From contig NZ_POPB01000317.1 of NCBI RefSeq assembly GCF_002964045.1, forward strand, positions 18,395-82,394: DNA of 64,000 nucleotides. Direction: 5' to 3'. A program made the translations under genes and the position numbers. Below, piece after piece: positions 63,663-64,000 of this stretch. The notes under the pieces were generated by a model, which was given only the letters and a program-made list of their open reading frames with translations, did not search any database and was not told the DNA's origin. Numbering within the stretch: position 1 is the first letter of the stretch; each line of letters opens with the position of its first letter. This stretch comes from Streptococcus suis. Its GTDB lineage: Bacteria; Bacillota; Bacilli; Lactobacillales; Streptococcaceae.

Positions 63663-63691
63663 GGACTCCGAAATTTTTCGGAGTCCTTTTT
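63663..63691 (+). terminator. Terminator of the adhesin gene
   Basis: GGACTCCGAAA (63663-63673) pairs with TTTCGGAGTCC (63676-63686), followed by five T residues and preceded by A residues. Confidence 0.92.
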
Positions 63692-63725
63692 GGATTGTCA
63701 AAATGGAGAATGTAAAGAATAAAAA

Positions 63726-63765
63726 GTAACCGCCCAATAACAAGGGTAACCGCCCAATAACAAGG
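63726..63765. mobile_element. Probable left end of an IS66-like element (20-bp tandem duplication)
   Basis: GTAACCGCCCAATAACAAGG occurs twice in direct tandem (63726-63745 and 63746-63765). IS66-family ends begin with GTAA, and a small open frame follows 62 bases later, as expected for such an element. Only the left side is in the window, so the right end and target duplication cannot be checked. Confidence 0.5.
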
Positions 63766-63784
63766 TATCTATCTACTCACTCCC

Positions 63785-63821
63785 TCCTCCAGTATACTGT
63801 TAGAAAAACAAAACTGGAGGA
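63785..63821 (+). promoter_or_regulatory. Inverted repeat that hides the ribosome binding site of the element's first gene
   Basis: TCCTCCAGT (63785-63793) is perfectly complementary to ACTGGAGGA (63813-63821), which holds the GGAGG site. A TATACT (63793-63798) lies in the loop. Transcripts entering from outside would mask the site, while those from the internal -10 would not, a scheme known from several insertion sequences. Confidence 0.5.
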
Positions 63822-63827
63822 TTTATT

Positions 63828-64000
63828 ATGTCACAGCCCATCGTCCCATTGACTGTTCCCAAAACTAGACACTTTGAGAAGAAAGGTAGAAACGATATTC
63901 TGATGAAAATTCGCCTCGGAAAGGTGGAAGTCACATTTTTCCAATCTATCAACCATGAAGTAATGGAAATAATCTTGGATAAGGTACTGCACTATGAACA
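63828..64000 (+). CDS. First open frame of a probable insertion sequence (partial)
   Basis: This frame is open from ATG 63828 to the window end, 57 codons, beginning MSQPIVPLTVPKTRHFEKK and containing LGKVEVTFFQSINHEVMEIILDKVLHY. GGAGG precedes it by 8 bases. Position just inside a GTAA-type end suggests the small accessory gene of an IS66-family element. I cannot confirm the family from this fragment; it could instead be a chromosomal hypothetical. Confidence 0.55.
   Translation, partial: MSQPIVPLTVPKTRHFEKKGRNDILMKIRLGKVEVTFFQSINHEVMEIILDKVLHYE

Noticed and set aside
1..64000. tRNA, rRNA, CRISPR array, prophage or replication origin
   Set aside because: No tRNA-like cloverleaf, rRNA sequence, repeat-spacer array, phage structural genes or DnaA-box cluster was seen on either strand.

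Overview
The window is a low-GC Gram-positive chromosome segment, almost certainly Streptococcus. The division cluster rsmH-ftsL-pbp2X-mraY, the gnd-ritR pair, the rdgB/CBS/xerD-like/scpA/scpB/rluB/yidD run, the lysA-yneF-murI order and an LPXTG surface protein all point there. Streptococcus suis or a close relative (S. parasuis, S. ruminantium) is the best guess. That is an inference from gene order and intergenic repeats, not a database match.

Layout. 1-6.2 kb: a DUF896 protein, an M50-like membrane protease, a MATE exporter, a KtrA/KtrB potassium uptake pair and a Gx-type membrane protein. 6.3-9.5 kb: a flavin electron-transfer type locus (FMN-binding lipoprotein, ApbE, UbiA prenyltransferase, NusG_II protein). 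The NADH dehydrogenase expected at its head survives only as 13 codons. 9.5-12.1 kb: a minus-strand operon of small membrane proteins, a DUF3278 protein and a small XRE regulator. It is followed by 0.4 kb of intergenic DNA with four copies of an 18-bp palindrome, the last three in front of rsmH. 12.1-22.2 kb: division and peptidoglycan genes, a DEAD-box helicase, trxB, gnd and an orphan regulator of the RitR type. 22.5-29.2 kb: AI-2E transporter, nrdR-dnaB-dnaI, a nitroreductase broken by one stop codon, der and two paralogous small membrane proteins. 29.3-40.9 kb: SNF2 helicase, murC, mltG, greA, yidC, acyP, an RNA methyltransferase, an HD protein and a BI-1 protein. 40.9-49.8 kb: pepC, lysA, yneF, then the tightly overlapping murI-to-yidD operon. 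49.9-54.1 kb: peptide-binding lipoprotein, a putative small RNA or attenuator, trmL, an FMN riboswitch with ribU, and a PAP2 phosphatase. 54.3-63.6 kb: one 3102-residue repeat-rich LPXTG adhesin. 63.7-64 kb: the left end of a probable IS66-like element.

The features most worth following are these. (1) A G9 tract sits inside the 17-bp spacer of the likely adhesin promoter, which suggests phase variation. (2) A family of intergenic hairpin-linker-hairpin units has arms that differ in sequence but keep pairing, at 22.3 kb and twice at 27.0 kb. (3) A palindromic operator array ties a small XRE regulator to the cell-division operon. (4) A three-hairpin RNA ending in a terminator lies before trmL. 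(5) ndh has been lost from the flavin electron-transfer locus. (6) The DEAD-box helicase has a leader that can hide its own ribosome binding site.

Gene functions are assigned from motifs and family resemblance read by eye. No database search was possible.
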